DNA of 64,000 bases from Megalonaias nervosa (Eukaryota; Mollusca; Bivalvia; Unionida; Unionidae), in NCBI GenBank assembly GCA_016617855.1, contig JAECUM010093660.1, positions 23,149-87,148 on the forward strand, given 5' to 3'. Below, in pieces: positions 1 to 59,953 of this stretch; positions within the stretch are counted from its first letter, which is position 1; the number at the start of each line of letters is the position of its first letter. The translations under genes and the position numbers were made by a program. The notes under the pieces are model-generated. The model was given only the letters and a program-made list of their open reading frames with translations. It searched no databases and was not told the DNA's origin.

Positions 1-17
1 GGTTTGATTGTACTTAC

Positions 18-51439
<51,422 letters not shown>

Positions 51440-51470
51440 ATTTTCTTCATCTGATCATCGATATTACAAG

Positions 51471-51692
51471 ATGTATCTTGCGTTTGGGACTTGTTTATCC
51501 ATATTGAAAATTCGTCTGAACATGTTTCAAAACATCCGCCAAAATGAAGAGCTATATCCAGGGGAAGTAAGTGTGACAATAACTTATCGGCAAGTTAAAC
51601 TGCTTGCTACATGTATATGTCTATTTGTTGTTGTTTGTACTCTGCGCTCAAGCGTTCGCTATCATTCCAGATTTTTTACTATAGATATATAA
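51471..51692 (+). CDS. Small divergent ORF opposite RTTN, uncertain
   Basis: A 73-codon frame starts 32 bp from the RTTN ATG on the other strand. Its first part, MYLAFGTCLSILKIRLNMFQ followed by a charged stretch, could be a membrane-anchored small protein, and a GTAAGT-like donor follows at about 51568. A head-to-head gene pair is possible, but I recognise no family and the frame may be chance. Confidence 0.15.
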   Translation: MYLAFGTCLSILKIRLNMFQNIRQNEELYPGEVSVTITYRQVKLLATCICLFVVVCTLRSSVRYHSRFFTIDI

Positions 51693-51916
51693 CATGTTAA
51701 TATTCTTTAAAGAATGGAAATATCTGGCAGGATTTCATTCAATCCGTGATTTTTGTGAGACATTGCGCAAAAAAAAATTCAAAATAAACATATGCCCAAT
51801 GAAGACAGGACAAAATTCGATATAAGATACGAAATTTCAGGCTTGTATAGTCCATACATCTAAAATATAATATAAATCTATTTTAAACGTGAAAGATTAT
51901 AGGCGTACAAATAAGA

Positions 51917-51919
<3 letters not shown>

Positions 51920-51972
<53 letters not shown>
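51920..51972. repeat. (TA)n microsatellite
   Basis: A perfect TA run just outside the likely left edge of the endogenous element. Confidence 0.95.
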
Positions 51973-51974
<2 letters not shown>

Positions 51975-51984
51975 TAGTATATGG

Positions 51985-52210
51985 GGATACCCTACGGACA
52001 ATGGGAATTAGCATTACGGGACCCTGTTTTGTACCCTACGGACGAGATTTCTACTGACAAAATATCATCCTGAGACACTCTACGGACAATGGGAATTTGT
52101 ATAGCGACTAGCACACCATGGGTTAGTAGGTCGTCACGGTACTGGACACTTGCAATAATGTAGCAAGTACCGTGACGTCATGCCACCTGTTTCATTTCTA
52201 TACAAAGTTA
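51985..52210. other. Outer-left flank of the element: short repeats and a hairpin
   Basis: The motif CCTACGGACAATGGGAATT or a partial form occurs three times (near 51993, 52044, 52078). A strong inverted repeat follows: CGTCACGGTACT (52132-52143) against AGTACCGTGACG (52166-52177), with ACTTGC (52148-52153) and GCAAGT (52163-52168) extending the stem inside it. A perfect TGACGTCA overlaps its right arm (52173-52180). The true outer edge of the element probably lies within or just left of this stretch. Confidence 0.6.
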
Positions 52211-52253
52211 TATGCATTCGCGTTCGTGTCAGTGGATAGTATAGTATGTTTTA
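52211..52253 (+). repeat. Left inverted repeat of the element
   Basis: 43 bp, identical to the reverse complement of 63955-63997. It begins TATGCATTCGCGTTCGTGTC. It is itself a variant of the 45-bp unit found as an internal array at 62.8-63.36 kb, and a second diverged unit follows at 52250-52275. Confidence 0.9.
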
Positions 52254-52416
52254 TGCCTTCACGTTCGTTTCCATAGATTGATCAACATCACTCTATCCTA
52301 CCCAAATTATACAACCGACTAAAAAAATTTATAGGTTAAGAGAATAATGTTTTTGTGAGTTAAACATAAGTTATACAATCGAATAAAAAATTTTTTAGGC
52401 AAAGTGATAATAAATA

Positions 52417-52453
52417 TCTTTTCCAGGTATAGGAAGTGGCCCTGAAAAGGACC
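52417..52453 (-). terminator. Histone-type 3' end E (stem-loop and downstream element)
   Basis: On the minus strand the stem-loop GGTCCTTTTCAGGGCC (52453-52438) forms six pairs with one G-U and a TTTC loop. It is followed by ACTT, then by GAAAAGA (52423-52417) 14 nt later, then TTGCC (52402-52398). The stop codon of the minus-strand accessory ORF is 26 nt upstream. This is the layout of replication-dependent histone mRNAs, where SLBP binds the stem-loop and U7 snRNP binds the purine-rich element. Confidence 0.85.
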
Positions 52454-52700
52454 GTTGTTTTTATGTTAACACCATTTCGTTAACATAGAGGGCATCGCAT
52501 AGGTCTTTTTCTCTTTCTCAAACTTCGTCTAACCTCTGGTCCATAAATCAGAACTCGCTTCAGACAGCCTTGTCTCTCCACATAGATCATTCGTTTCCAA
52601 AGGGCTGTATCAGTGATCTGGGTAATTGCCCATGATGATCTGACATACATGGGATAGTCCGGGTTGAACAGCATCGACGATAGGAGGGTAGACGATTCTA

Positions 52701-53792
52701 TTTAATGGTGTGGTTCCTCTCAGAATTAACATCATCTGAGGAACCCCCTATTTCCGAAATTGAATGGATTTTATGTATTTTTGTTCCCCCAATATGATAG
52801 TGTTTGTTGTGTTTTTTTAAAATAAATTTCGATTTTATATAATTTTGATTTAGGGTTTGCACACCTCCTTATTCTTATTTGTATATTACTCTGAAACCCA
52901 GTCTGGTTCCAGAGTTTATTTATTTAAGTGATCTTTGCCGTAGATCTATATTGTCCCGTGTGTGTTATATGCGTGTGTTATTTGTTATGTATGTTCTTTA
53001 TATTCGTGTAGGGACTGGCTTCATTATCAAATTCATAATAGTTGTTGATTATTTTGAGGTTCTATTTGTGTCTCGGGAAGTTCGGTTGTTCATGACCTTA
53101 GTTCTCGGACTTGTTGAACCTGTATTTTAATGTGTGCAAAGTAAGAAAGGATAGTTAGATAGACATAGATTGGTTAGGCAGTTATGAGTGTTTGTTTTTA
53201 AGTATGTTTATATTGTTGTTTTGTTAGATTGCACAGTTATGCATTATATTCCAAATTCTATTGTTATTTTCATTATCTTATTAATATATTCAACAAGTTC
53301 ACTATAAATTTTTTTGTCGTTAATATTATTAGTGTATAATAAACATTTATCATTTACACTTCCGTTTTTACTCTGTATTTTGTTCTTTATTATTTGTCTT
53401 TCAGGATCTATTTTTTTACAGTGTAATACCATGTGACTCTTAGAGTCAATTTCCCTACCACACATTCTACATTTGGGTATATGTGTTATAGTATGTCTTA
53501 TAAAGGCATTCTCACCCGTCAGCCATTTGTCGTGCAGGTATAGGAACAGCCTGCTTTGTATCGCCGCCGATCCTATACCTGCCCAGTTTCTCCAAATGGC
53601 TGGCCAATTTAGTTGTAGGTTTTTTAATTCTATATCTTGTTTTTCCTTTACAATCATTGATATTAAGGTATTATATGTTTCATTTTCATTTTTTCCCCAT
53701 ATTTCTCTATTGTCTCTATATATGTATAATAAACTTTTTATCCTTCTGTATCCCCCTGGTGGGTCTAATATTTTGGTTAAAGTATTGTTATT
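52701..53792 (-). mobile_element. 5'-truncated LINE inserted in an accessory gene
   Basis: Flanked by 13-bp direct repeats GTAGACGATTCTA (52688-52700) and GTAGATGATTCTA (53793-53805), one mismatch. It has no poly(A) tail. Its 3' terminal region can fold: GGTTCCTC near 52722 pairs with GAGGAACC near 52738, as in LINEs whose reverse transcriptase recognises a 3' hairpin. The open frame is described separately. The insertion interrupted the endogenous element, so it came later. Confidence 0.82.
53244..53792 (-). pseudogene. LINE ORF2 C-terminus with zf-RVT domain
   Basis: An open frame with NWAGIGSAAIQSRLFLYLHD and CRMCGREIDSKSHMVLHC. The CxxC..H..C pattern and the preceding Trp-rich helix match the zinc-binding domain after the reverse transcriptase in many LINE ORF2 proteins. 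Only about 180 residues remain because of 5' truncation. The frame happens to run on into host-gene sequence as far as 53816, but the LINE itself starts at 53792. Confidence 0.75.
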
Positions 53793-53861
53793 GTAGATGA
53801 TTCTACGTCGGTCCACATCTTGTGACGAGGAACAGGTGAAGGGAATGAAGTGAACCGCGTT

Positions 53862-53999
53862 TATTTATAGTGGAAGACCGGATCGAAACAGATTGAAATT
53901 GTTCACCAATCCCAACACGCGTTTCAAAATTCAGTCACTTCGCGGAGTCTGTCTTCCAATCCGAAGAGAGCTACTTGTGACGTCACATTCCCTATATAG
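53862..53999. promoter_or_regulatory. Divergent promoter of two accessory genes
   Basis: Facing TATA boxes lie at 53862-53869 (minus strand, TATAAATA) and 53993-53999 (plus strand, TATATAG). Between them are CCAAT at 53906-53910 and 53956-53960 and a perfect CRE/ATF palindrome TGACGTCA at 53978-53985. Start codons lie 44 bp and about 52 bp from the respective TATA boxes. The spacing is that of a classical RNA polymerase II core promoter. Confidence 0.7.
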
Positions 54000-54050
54000 G
54001 TGCGTTAGCGTCTGTGCGCAGTGAATCGATGCGACATTGTTTTGTGAAAC

Positions 54051-54680
54051 ATGACTGAAACTAAGAAGACGATAAATTGGGGTGTACCGGCTTTGGAGAC
54101 GAAAAGCGATGGCATAGCAGTGGCTACCAAAGTTAACACAGCGCTACTTCCAGAAGCGACCGATTTCAACTGGGATTTAGTAGATTTTCTCTCTTCGCAA
54201 GAATTTGTTCCGGTACCACCAGTACCTTCACCACCTTCTCCTTCTTTACCACACGTCGAGGATTTTAAACAAAGACAGAAAGAAGAATTGGAGAAATTTT
54301 TACAACAGCAGAAAGAGGCAGAACAAGCATTTCTCCTTGAACAGCAACAGCGAGAAGAAGAGGCAAGAAGGAAACGACAGGAAGAAGAAGCAGAGAAGAA
54401 ACAAGGTCTAGGAGAGAAGGAGAACAGTGAAAGTCAAACGGTAATGGTACTCTTGGACATTCTGGCAGAGTTAAGAAGTCTGAAACAAATGTATCAGACT
54501 TCTTTATTACGACCCAAGAGAAAAAGACCTTCCCGAGCCAAACAGTTCAATCCTGTCACTACACCGGAGATACCACCCCTAGTGATTTCTACCAAATCAT
54601 TGACAGGAGCAAGTCCAGAAGTAGGCCTTAGCCGTGGCAAAGGCTTACGGCAATTAAAGCTGATTGCTTCTCGTTTCTAA
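54051..54680 (+). CDS. Accessory coiled-coil protein (intact)
   Basis: A 209-residue intact frame. The order is: acidic and neutral N-terminus (1-50), Pro/Val-rich linker (50-70, PVPPVPSPPSPSLP), a long Glu/Gln/Lys/Arg helix predicted to be a coiled coil (75-128), a short Leu-rich helix (MVLLDILAELRSLKQMY, 135-152), then a basic stretch (RPKRKRPSRAK) that could be a nuclear signal, and a basic C-terminus. It has its own TATA box (53993-53999) and a histone-type 3' end 31 nt after the stop. I recognise no family. It is not a histone. It stays open while neighbouring virion genes are broken. Confidence 0.8.
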   Translation: MTETKKTINWGVPALETKSDGIAVATKVNTALLPEATDFNWDLVDFLSSQEFVPVPPVPSPPSPSLPHVEDFKQRQKEELEKFLQQQKEAEQAFLLEQQQREEEARRKRQEEEAEKKQGLGEKENSESQTVMVLLDILAELRSLKQMYQTSLLRPKRKRPSRAKQFNPVTTPEIPPLVISTKSLTGASPEVGLSRGKGLRQLKLIASRF

Positions 54681-54711
54681 GTTTGTTTTTTGAAAAAAAC
54701 AAACACCCAAA

Positions 54712-54747
54712 GGTCCTTTTCAGGGCCACTGACTTCTTTCGAAAAGA
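54712..54747 (+). terminator. Histone-type 3' end A
   Basis: The stem-loop GGTCCTTTTCAGGGCC (54712-54727) is preceded by AAA and followed by ACT. It makes six pairs, one G-U, with a TTTC loop. GAAAAGA begins 13 nt later (54741-54747) and TTGCC lies at 54761-54765. AAAGG..CCAC context is very close to the metazoan histone consensus. Confidence 0.88.
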
Positions 54748-54853
54748 GATAATATTCATTTTGCCAAAATCGATTAAAACTCAAAATCCCTTTTATATTT
54801 TTAACCCTATGATGTACGTGTTGTGAGTGCATGAGTGTAGGCCCTTATTATAA

Positions 54854-55072
54854 AAAATCAAAACCAGGAGACACTTACGTTTAGAATGCTTAGCCAAACA
54901 TCGACACGTTCTTCGCCAAATTGTCCAAAAGAAAATACCCATTGGTCAAAAGAAAAAGATGGTGCAACGCGGAGGAATTTTACCCTATTTGCCCATGTTG
55001 CTGAAAGGAGTAATGGGAACAATAGGATGACCCTTGTTGAAAGGAGTATTGGGAAACATCCTTGGAGGATGA
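54854..55072 (+). pseudogene. pX-like core protein remnant
   Basis: The frame is open from 54854 with an in-frame stop at 55028-55030 and a final stop at 55070-55072. No upstream ATG is visible. It carries HVLRQIVQKKIP, then KKKMVQRGGILPYLP and a hydrophobic Gly/Leu tail. A Lys-rich helix followed by a QxGGxLP hydrophobic stretch is typical of the small pX-like ORF found beside capsid genes in Polinton/adintovirus-type elements; the name rests on that resemblance. It is the first gene of the virion block. A TATA-like TTATTATAAAA lies just upstream (about 54845). Confidence 0.6.
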
Positions 55073-55144
55073 AGATAATAAGGTTCAAGAAGATAAAAGG
55101 GACCTATGGAGTCAAAAGATCTCTGACGTGATCCTTGAAATCCG

Positions 55145-55714
55145 ATGGAAGGACGAAAACTGGCTTTTGTGCCTTACAAACGATGGATGGAATACCATCG
55201 TTGGCAAGAACAAAGAACCCCGCATTTACCTCCCAATCCTCATTTCACCGAAATGTTCCAGTTACAACACGAATTGCAATCGTTGATGGATCGCAGCGAT
55301 TTGTCAGAAACGGAAAAATCGCAAAGGTACGGTCAGTTGTTTGAACGACTGAAACTCTTTCACCAAAAAGCTTTAGACGAAACAGCTCTACCCACTCAGA
55401 AAGATTTTAAGGCCTTGATGAAAAGTCCATCACCACCACTACCACCTCCAGTGGTCAAGACAGAAAGTCCACCACCACTAGTCCCAGTGATCAAGACAGA
55501 AAAAGAACAAGGGCTTCAAACTCCACCAGAAAAAGTACACAAGTTAACAATACCACCTACATGCAGAATTGGTTGGATTATAAAGATGATGGCTACTCCT
55601 TCTTCCTCAGAAGAGAAAACGAAAGCCAAGACAGAAGTGAAACAAGAACTGATTACCACTGTTCAAACACCGTCCTCCTCAACACCTACTGCTCATCGGA
55701 GACGCAAAGCATAA
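55145..55714 (+). CDS. Polinton-type conserved ORF, function unknown
   Basis: 189 residues, intact. The N-terminal third (MEGRKLAFVPYKRWMEYHRW, then a helical segment LMDRSDLSETEKSQRYGQLF) resembles an unnamed ORF commonly next to pX-like and integrase genes in these elements. The middle is Pro-rich with two VIKTE/VVKTE copies, and the C-terminus is Ser/Thr/Lys-rich ending HRRRKA. It lies between the pX-like remnant and the integrase. Function unknown; a scaffold or DNA-associated role is only a guess. Confidence 0.6.
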   Translation: MEGRKLAFVPYKRWMEYHRWQEQRTPHLPPNPHFTEMFQLQHELQSLMDRSDLSETEKSQRYGQLFERLKLFHQKALDETALPTQKDFKALMKSPSPPLPPPVVKTESPPPLVPVIKTEKEQGLQTPPEKVHKLTIPPTCRIGWIIKMMATPSSSEEKTKAKTEVKQELITTVQTPSSSTPTAHRRRKA

Positions 55715-55781
55715 CAAACCAAGAAAATACCACAGAAAGACAAGAGTACCATCAGTGAAGAGTGGATCACTCATTTAAAAA

Positions 55782-56861
55782 ATGGTGAAGGTGTTAGCCA
55801 GCATTTATTACGATCCATCCCATCCTGCAGGTTACGGAGGTGTTCAGAGATTGTATCGTGCTGCCAAAACTCGACTGAAAAGTATCCGTTTTCCTCAAGT
55901 GCAACGATGGTTACAAGAAAAAGCCACGTACACCTCACTCAAACCCATTCGACGAAAATTTTCCAGAAGTCGCACCCGAGTTTAGGGTATGTATCATCAA
56001 TGTCTCTCATTTGGCCACCTACAATCGTGGCTACAAATATTTGTTATGTGTCATCGACGTCTTTTCCAAATTTGCCTCGGTCGTGCCATTGACTTCCAAA
56101 TCGAGCAGTGAGTTAGTGCGAGCCCTCAAACTGGTGTTGAAACAAAGCGGTCGTCACCCACTTCGATGGCAAACTGACAAAGACACCGAATTTTTAAACC
56201 AAGCTTTCCAAAAAGAATTGAAGAAACGTGACATTCATTTTTTCACCACCGAGAATCCCGAAACCAAAGCAAGCATCGTGGATCGTTTTCAATGCACCTT
56301 GAAAGAACACATGTGGAAATATTTTATGCATCAACACACATCGACGTCGTGACACACCTCGTCTATTCGTACAACCAATCTTACCATCGAAACATTGGGC
56401 GTACCCCCCAAGAAGTGACTCCTGACAACGAAGTGACCGTCTTCGAGCGCCTGTTTGGTACGTCCCCAACAGTGACTGTCCCCAAGAAAGGTGGAGTGTT
56501 GGCATCAGGAGATTGGGTGCGCATTGGCAAAACCAAACACACTTTCGACAAAGATTACTTACCCAACTGGACCACCGAATTGTTTCGTGTCACTGAACGA
56601 GTGCGTGGCCGTTATCCTTTTGTCTATAAATTGGAAGACATGAACGGGGAAGTGTTAAAAGGAACGTTTTACTTGCCCGAGTTACAACGTGTGACCAAAA
56701 AAGAAGACGACGTGTACGAGATCGAAAGCATTCTCGATCGAAGAACTCGCAAAGTGGGAAAACGGCTTGTCAAAGAAGTCAAAGTACATTGGAAAGGATA
56801 TCCGGTGAGTTTTGACTCTTGGATCGACGCTTCGCACATCGTCGACTATAAAAAGAAGTGA
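55782..56861 (+). pseudogene. Polinton-type integrase with chromodomain (broken)
   Basis: Retroviral-type DDE integrase remnant in three frames: 55782-55985, then about 55968-56352, then from about 56340 to 56861. The N-terminal part has YYDPSHPAGYGGVQRLYRA. The core has KYLLCVIDVFSKFA and LRWQTDKDTEF (second catalytic Asp present). The position of the first catalytic Asp falls at the first frame break, where the sequence appears shortened and reads CIINVSHL. The third acidic site reads Asp (SIVDRF) where Glu is usual. The C-terminus is a chromodomain (YEIESILDRR, then VHWKGYP and SWIDA). The enzyme is almost certainly inactive. It would have inserted the element. Confidence 0.85.
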
Positions 56862-56866
56862 TCATC

Positions 56867-57271
56867 ATGCCCTTCAACACATCCTCAGCTACTGCAGTGA
56901 CCACTCCTTCCCCCAGTTCCTCTCTGCAAGATCTACAAAAGCAACCCTTGTGGGTGTGGTGTGGAGAACGTGTGCCTAAAACGCAAATCGTCTTTTTCTG
57001 CCAAATCTTTGTGGTGTATTGTGTCATCGGTGCTGCCATTGCCAATTTGAGTTTGCAACAAGGAGACAAACAATTGTGGACCATTTTATTCAGCAGTTGC
57101 ATCGGTTACCTTCTTCCCAATCCGTCCCTGAAATACTCTTCTAACGGGAACAACAACGGGAACCTTGCGTCCAACGTCAGTCCCCCTTCCAACAGTCACC
57201 CTAACCATCCTCTTTTGGACACTCCTCTAACCTCCAGTGATCCCTGGGACACTAGAACTTTGGAATTATGA
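56867..57271 (+). CDS. Small membrane protein of the virion block
   Basis: 134 residues from the ATG five bases after the integrase stop (an upstream GTG would add three residues). Two hydrophobic segments: TQIVFFCQIFVVYCVIGAAI and LWTILFSSCIGYLLP. WVWCGERVP precedes the first. A Ser/Pro/Asn-rich tail follows. Similar small two-helix ORFs sit next to the penton gene in related elements, but the function is not known to me. It overlaps the next gene by four bases (ATGA). Intact. Confidence 0.65.
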   Translation: MPFNTSSATAVTTPSPSSSLQDLQKQPLWVWCGERVPKTQIVFFCQIFVVYCVIGAAIANLSLQQGDKQLWTILFSSCIGYLLPNPSLKYSSNGNNNGNLASNVSPPSNSHPNHPLLDTPLTSSDPWDTRTLEL

Positions 57272-58178
57272 ACAACCAATTTTATTTATCGTTACCCAGT
57301 GACAGTTCTATGGAGGTGTTTCCCAATATCACTTTGTGCTGTTTCTCGGCCAGATTACCTCAAGCCATCCAATTGGATCACGAAGCCCATTGGGAAGTGG
57401 CTTTGGTGGAAATGATTCACCCTACACAAATCAAAAACATCGTCGAAAATCAAAACACTTTTACGGTGGAAGTTCATGACCCGCAAGTGCAACAAGTCAT
57501 GGATGAACGCGCCACTATAGATGACTTATGAAAACACAAGACCCCAAAACTAATCGCTCCACTTATCTGTTGAAAATTCCTGCGGGCTATTATCTTAGTG
57601 GTCAACATTTGGTGAACGGCATTGCTGACAGGTTCAGTTTCATGTTTGGTAAAGGCTTGGAGAAAGCCAGAAGAAGTGTCACGATCGAGTACCACAAAAT
57701 AGCTCGTCGCCTGCTAATCACATTTTCAGACGACAAAGTATTGGCCATTACATTTTATCCTGAATTGTATGACATTTTGGGTGGAGACCCCAAGATGATC
57801 AAGATTAGAAACTAAATACCAGCCGTTACTGGCAACTTGGATTTTGCGAAATATTTTCGATTCCCTGTAGAAATGAACCAAGGACTGAATTTGATGTTTG
57901 TGTACTCCGATGTGGTGGAGTACAACGTGGTGGTATACACCTCCGTACCGGTACTGCGTGTCATTCCTTTCAAAGTGGATTCTGCGACGGCTGCTGACGA
58001 GGAAAGTGGAAACACTTATCATGTTCACCGCGAATTTGTACATCCTCACTATTTACCCGTCAGTAAGTCGTATTTCGACACTGTCAACATTACTATAAAA
58101 GGAGATCTGCGACAAAATATTCCATTCACCAAAGGGAAAGTCACAGTGAAAATCCATTTTCAAAAACGATTACTCTAA
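57268..58178 (+). pseudogene. Penton-like minor capsid protein (broken)
   Basis: Single jelly-roll minor capsid protein expected at the fivefold vertices. It opens with YLSLPSDSSMEVFPN and ARLPQAIQLDHEAHWEVALV, has LNLMFVYSDVVEYNVVVYTS in the middle and ends with DTVNITIKGDLRQNIPFTKG and VKIHFQ. The frame changes near 57525 (first frame stops at 57531), and an in-frame TAA lies at 57813-57815. The total span of about 300 codons suits this family. The start overlaps the upstream stop as ATGA. Confidence 0.8.
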
Positions 58179-58191
58179 CCCATTGTCAGTC

Positions 58192-58621
58192 ATGTATCCT
58201 GTGTACCAAGGAGTCGCTCGACAGCGAGGACATGGTTTAGGAGATATCCTCAAATCAGCCTTTCGTTCAGAGGCTCCCGTTTTGAAATCGATGGTGACAC
58301 GGGGATTGCACGCCTTGAAAGATGCCTCGTTGACGCACGGCAAAGAATTTCTCCAAAATGTCATCATTGACAAACAAACCCAAAAGAAGCTTTCTTGAGA
58401 GCAGGCTAAAATGTCTTGCTTCAAACGGGCAAAGACATTTTGGGGCGACGAGAAAATGCTGTAAATGTCCTGGGCGATGCCGAGTCAGGCATTCCTGCTT
58501 CCCTGACGCCACAGCAAGGACAAGGCAGAAAAAGACGACGAAAACACCCCTTCACGCCCCTAGAGCTAGAAAGACTAAGAAAAGAAAAACTGTCCTAGAG
58601 TTAGACGTTTTTGATTATTAA
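58192..58621 (+). pseudogene. pVI-like minor capsid protein (broken)
   Basis: The start frame from 58192 has GVARQRGHGLGDILKSAFRS then APVLKSMVTRGLHALKDAS, a glycine-rich amphipathic N-terminus followed by helices, as in adenovirus pVI-like proteins of Polinton-type elements. It stops at 58396-58398. A second frame (58416-58598) holds a matching middle part (GKDILGRRENAVNVLGDAES and a GRKRRRKH basic patch), and a third ends ELDVFDY at 58621. At least two frame changes. In the family this protein cements the capsid and acts on membranes. Confidence 0.6.
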
Positions 58622-58629
58622 AAAAGAAA

Positions 58630-59948
58630 ATGATGCACCGAGAGTCTTGTGCTTGTTCCAAGTCGGAACTGGATCTGTTTGTCATGCCACTCACCATGAT
58701 GACGATGCAAGAATCTCAATGGGTAGAATTTCATCCCGTCTCCTCCTTGACGGATTCAGCTCCCATCGAGTTTGAAATCAAAGGACAACCCGAAGATTAC
58801 ATCGATCTGAATAGCAGTTACTTGTATCTGAAACTGAAAGTGATCAAAACCGACAACACCAATCCGGGAGCCGATGCCAGAGTAGCTCCCGTCAACAATT
58901 TCATGCATTCCTTGTTCAGCGAAGTGGATTTGTACTTGAATAACAAACTGGTCAGCAGCAGTATGGATACTTACCCTTACCGAGCGTACCTAGAAAATCT
59001 CTTGACGTACGGAAAAGAGGCCAAGAACACTCATCTGGATGTTTGCGTGGTATGGAAACCTGACACTGTAGGTGAAGACACGTTTAATGACACAGCCCTG
59101 ACAGCCGATGACAATCCTCACAATGTGGGTTTTAACAACCGTCAAAGGAAAATCCTGCAAGGTCGTAGTTTAGAACTGATGGATCGTTTGCATTTGGACA
59201 TGTGGTTGCAAGACAAGTATTTGCTGAACGGAGTGGATATTCGCCTGAGACTCAATCGCAGCAGTGTCGCTTTCCATTTGATGGCTCATGCCAACGAGTA
59301 CAAAACCATCATCCAAGAAGCCAGACTTTACGTGCGCCGCGTAGAAGTGTTACCTAAAGCGGGAAATGACATCAGTCAAACATTGAGCAGATCGACCGCC
59401 AAGTATCCGATACGACGTGTAGAAGTGAAAACATTCACCATTGCTGCTGGACTCCGATCCAAGATCGAAGATCATCTGTTCCAAGGACAGTTACCCAAAC
59501 ATTTGATCGTTGGCATCGTCAGTAATGCAACCCTCAAAGGAGCCCACGATCAAAATCCTTTCCAGTTTAAGCACTACAGAGTGTCCAAGATCGAAGTCAG
59601 TCGCAATGGCAAGAGTTTGTGTGCCAGACCCTTTGATCCTAACTTTGCTCAGAAAAATTACTTGAGATCGTACTTGTCCTGTACGAAGCTACCGGACAAC
59701 TAGGAACTAACACCAGTCACGGTATTTCGTACGAAGATTATGTAGGAGGTTACACTTTGTGGGCCTTTGATTTCACTCCAGACCAAGGCAGCGATGAGGG
59801 ACATTTCCACCCTATAAAATCTGGTCAACTGCGTGTGGAACTTCAGTTTGCAGAAGCTCTCACCGAGACGGTCAACGTCATCTTGTATGCCGAATTCGAT
59901 AATACCATACAAATCAACAGTTTGAGAGAAGTCATTCTAGACTATTAA
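58630..59948 (+). pseudogene. Double-jelly-roll major capsid protein (one frame break)
   Basis: The first frame (58630-59703, 357 codons) has SKSELDLFVMP, SQWVEFHPVSSLTDSAPIEF, EDYIDLNSSYLYLKLKVI, MHSLFSEVDLYLNNKLVSSS and YPYRAYLENLLTYG, all typical of Polinton-type major capsid proteins (the family annotated in animal genomes as F54H12.2-like). The C-terminal part is in another frame up to 59948, with YTLWAFDFTPDQ and VILYAEFDNTIQIN. The change of frame lies within about 59665-59700. The total of about 440 codons matches a full-length protein. Only one lesion is visible, so it is the best preserved of the broken virion genes. Confidence 0.9.
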
Positions 59949-59953
59949 AAACA

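Larger units (their letters stand above)
51440..51984 (-). promoter_or_regulatory. RTTN 5' flank and probable promoter region
   Basis: This is the only sequence between the RTTN start codon and the endogenous element, so it should hold the 5' UTR and core promoter. I see no convincing TATA box. A perfect (TA)n run lies at about 51920-51972. The short distance suggests the element landed next to the RTTN promoter. Confidence 0.4.
52480..53818 (-). pseudogene. Minus-strand accessory gene split by a LINE insertion
   Basis: The start codon is at 53816-53818, 44 bp from a TATA box (53862-53869, minus strand). After a few codons the gene is interrupted by the LINE at 52701-53792. The rest of the frame continues from the target-site copy at 52688-52700 down to a stop at 52480. 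The two sides are in the same frame, and both agree across the 13-bp target duplication, so this was one small gene. The downstream part (64 codons from an internal ATG at 52674) ends in a basic, Cys-containing tail (RRSLRKRKRPMRCPLC). A histone-type 3' end follows. I recognise no family; its layout mirrors the other accessory genes. Confidence 0.65.

Noticed and set aside
53244..53816. 190-codon ORF as a gene of the virus-like element
   Set aside because: Its zf-RVT domain, 5' truncation and 13-bp target duplications show it is a LINE insertion; its start extends past the junction only by chance.
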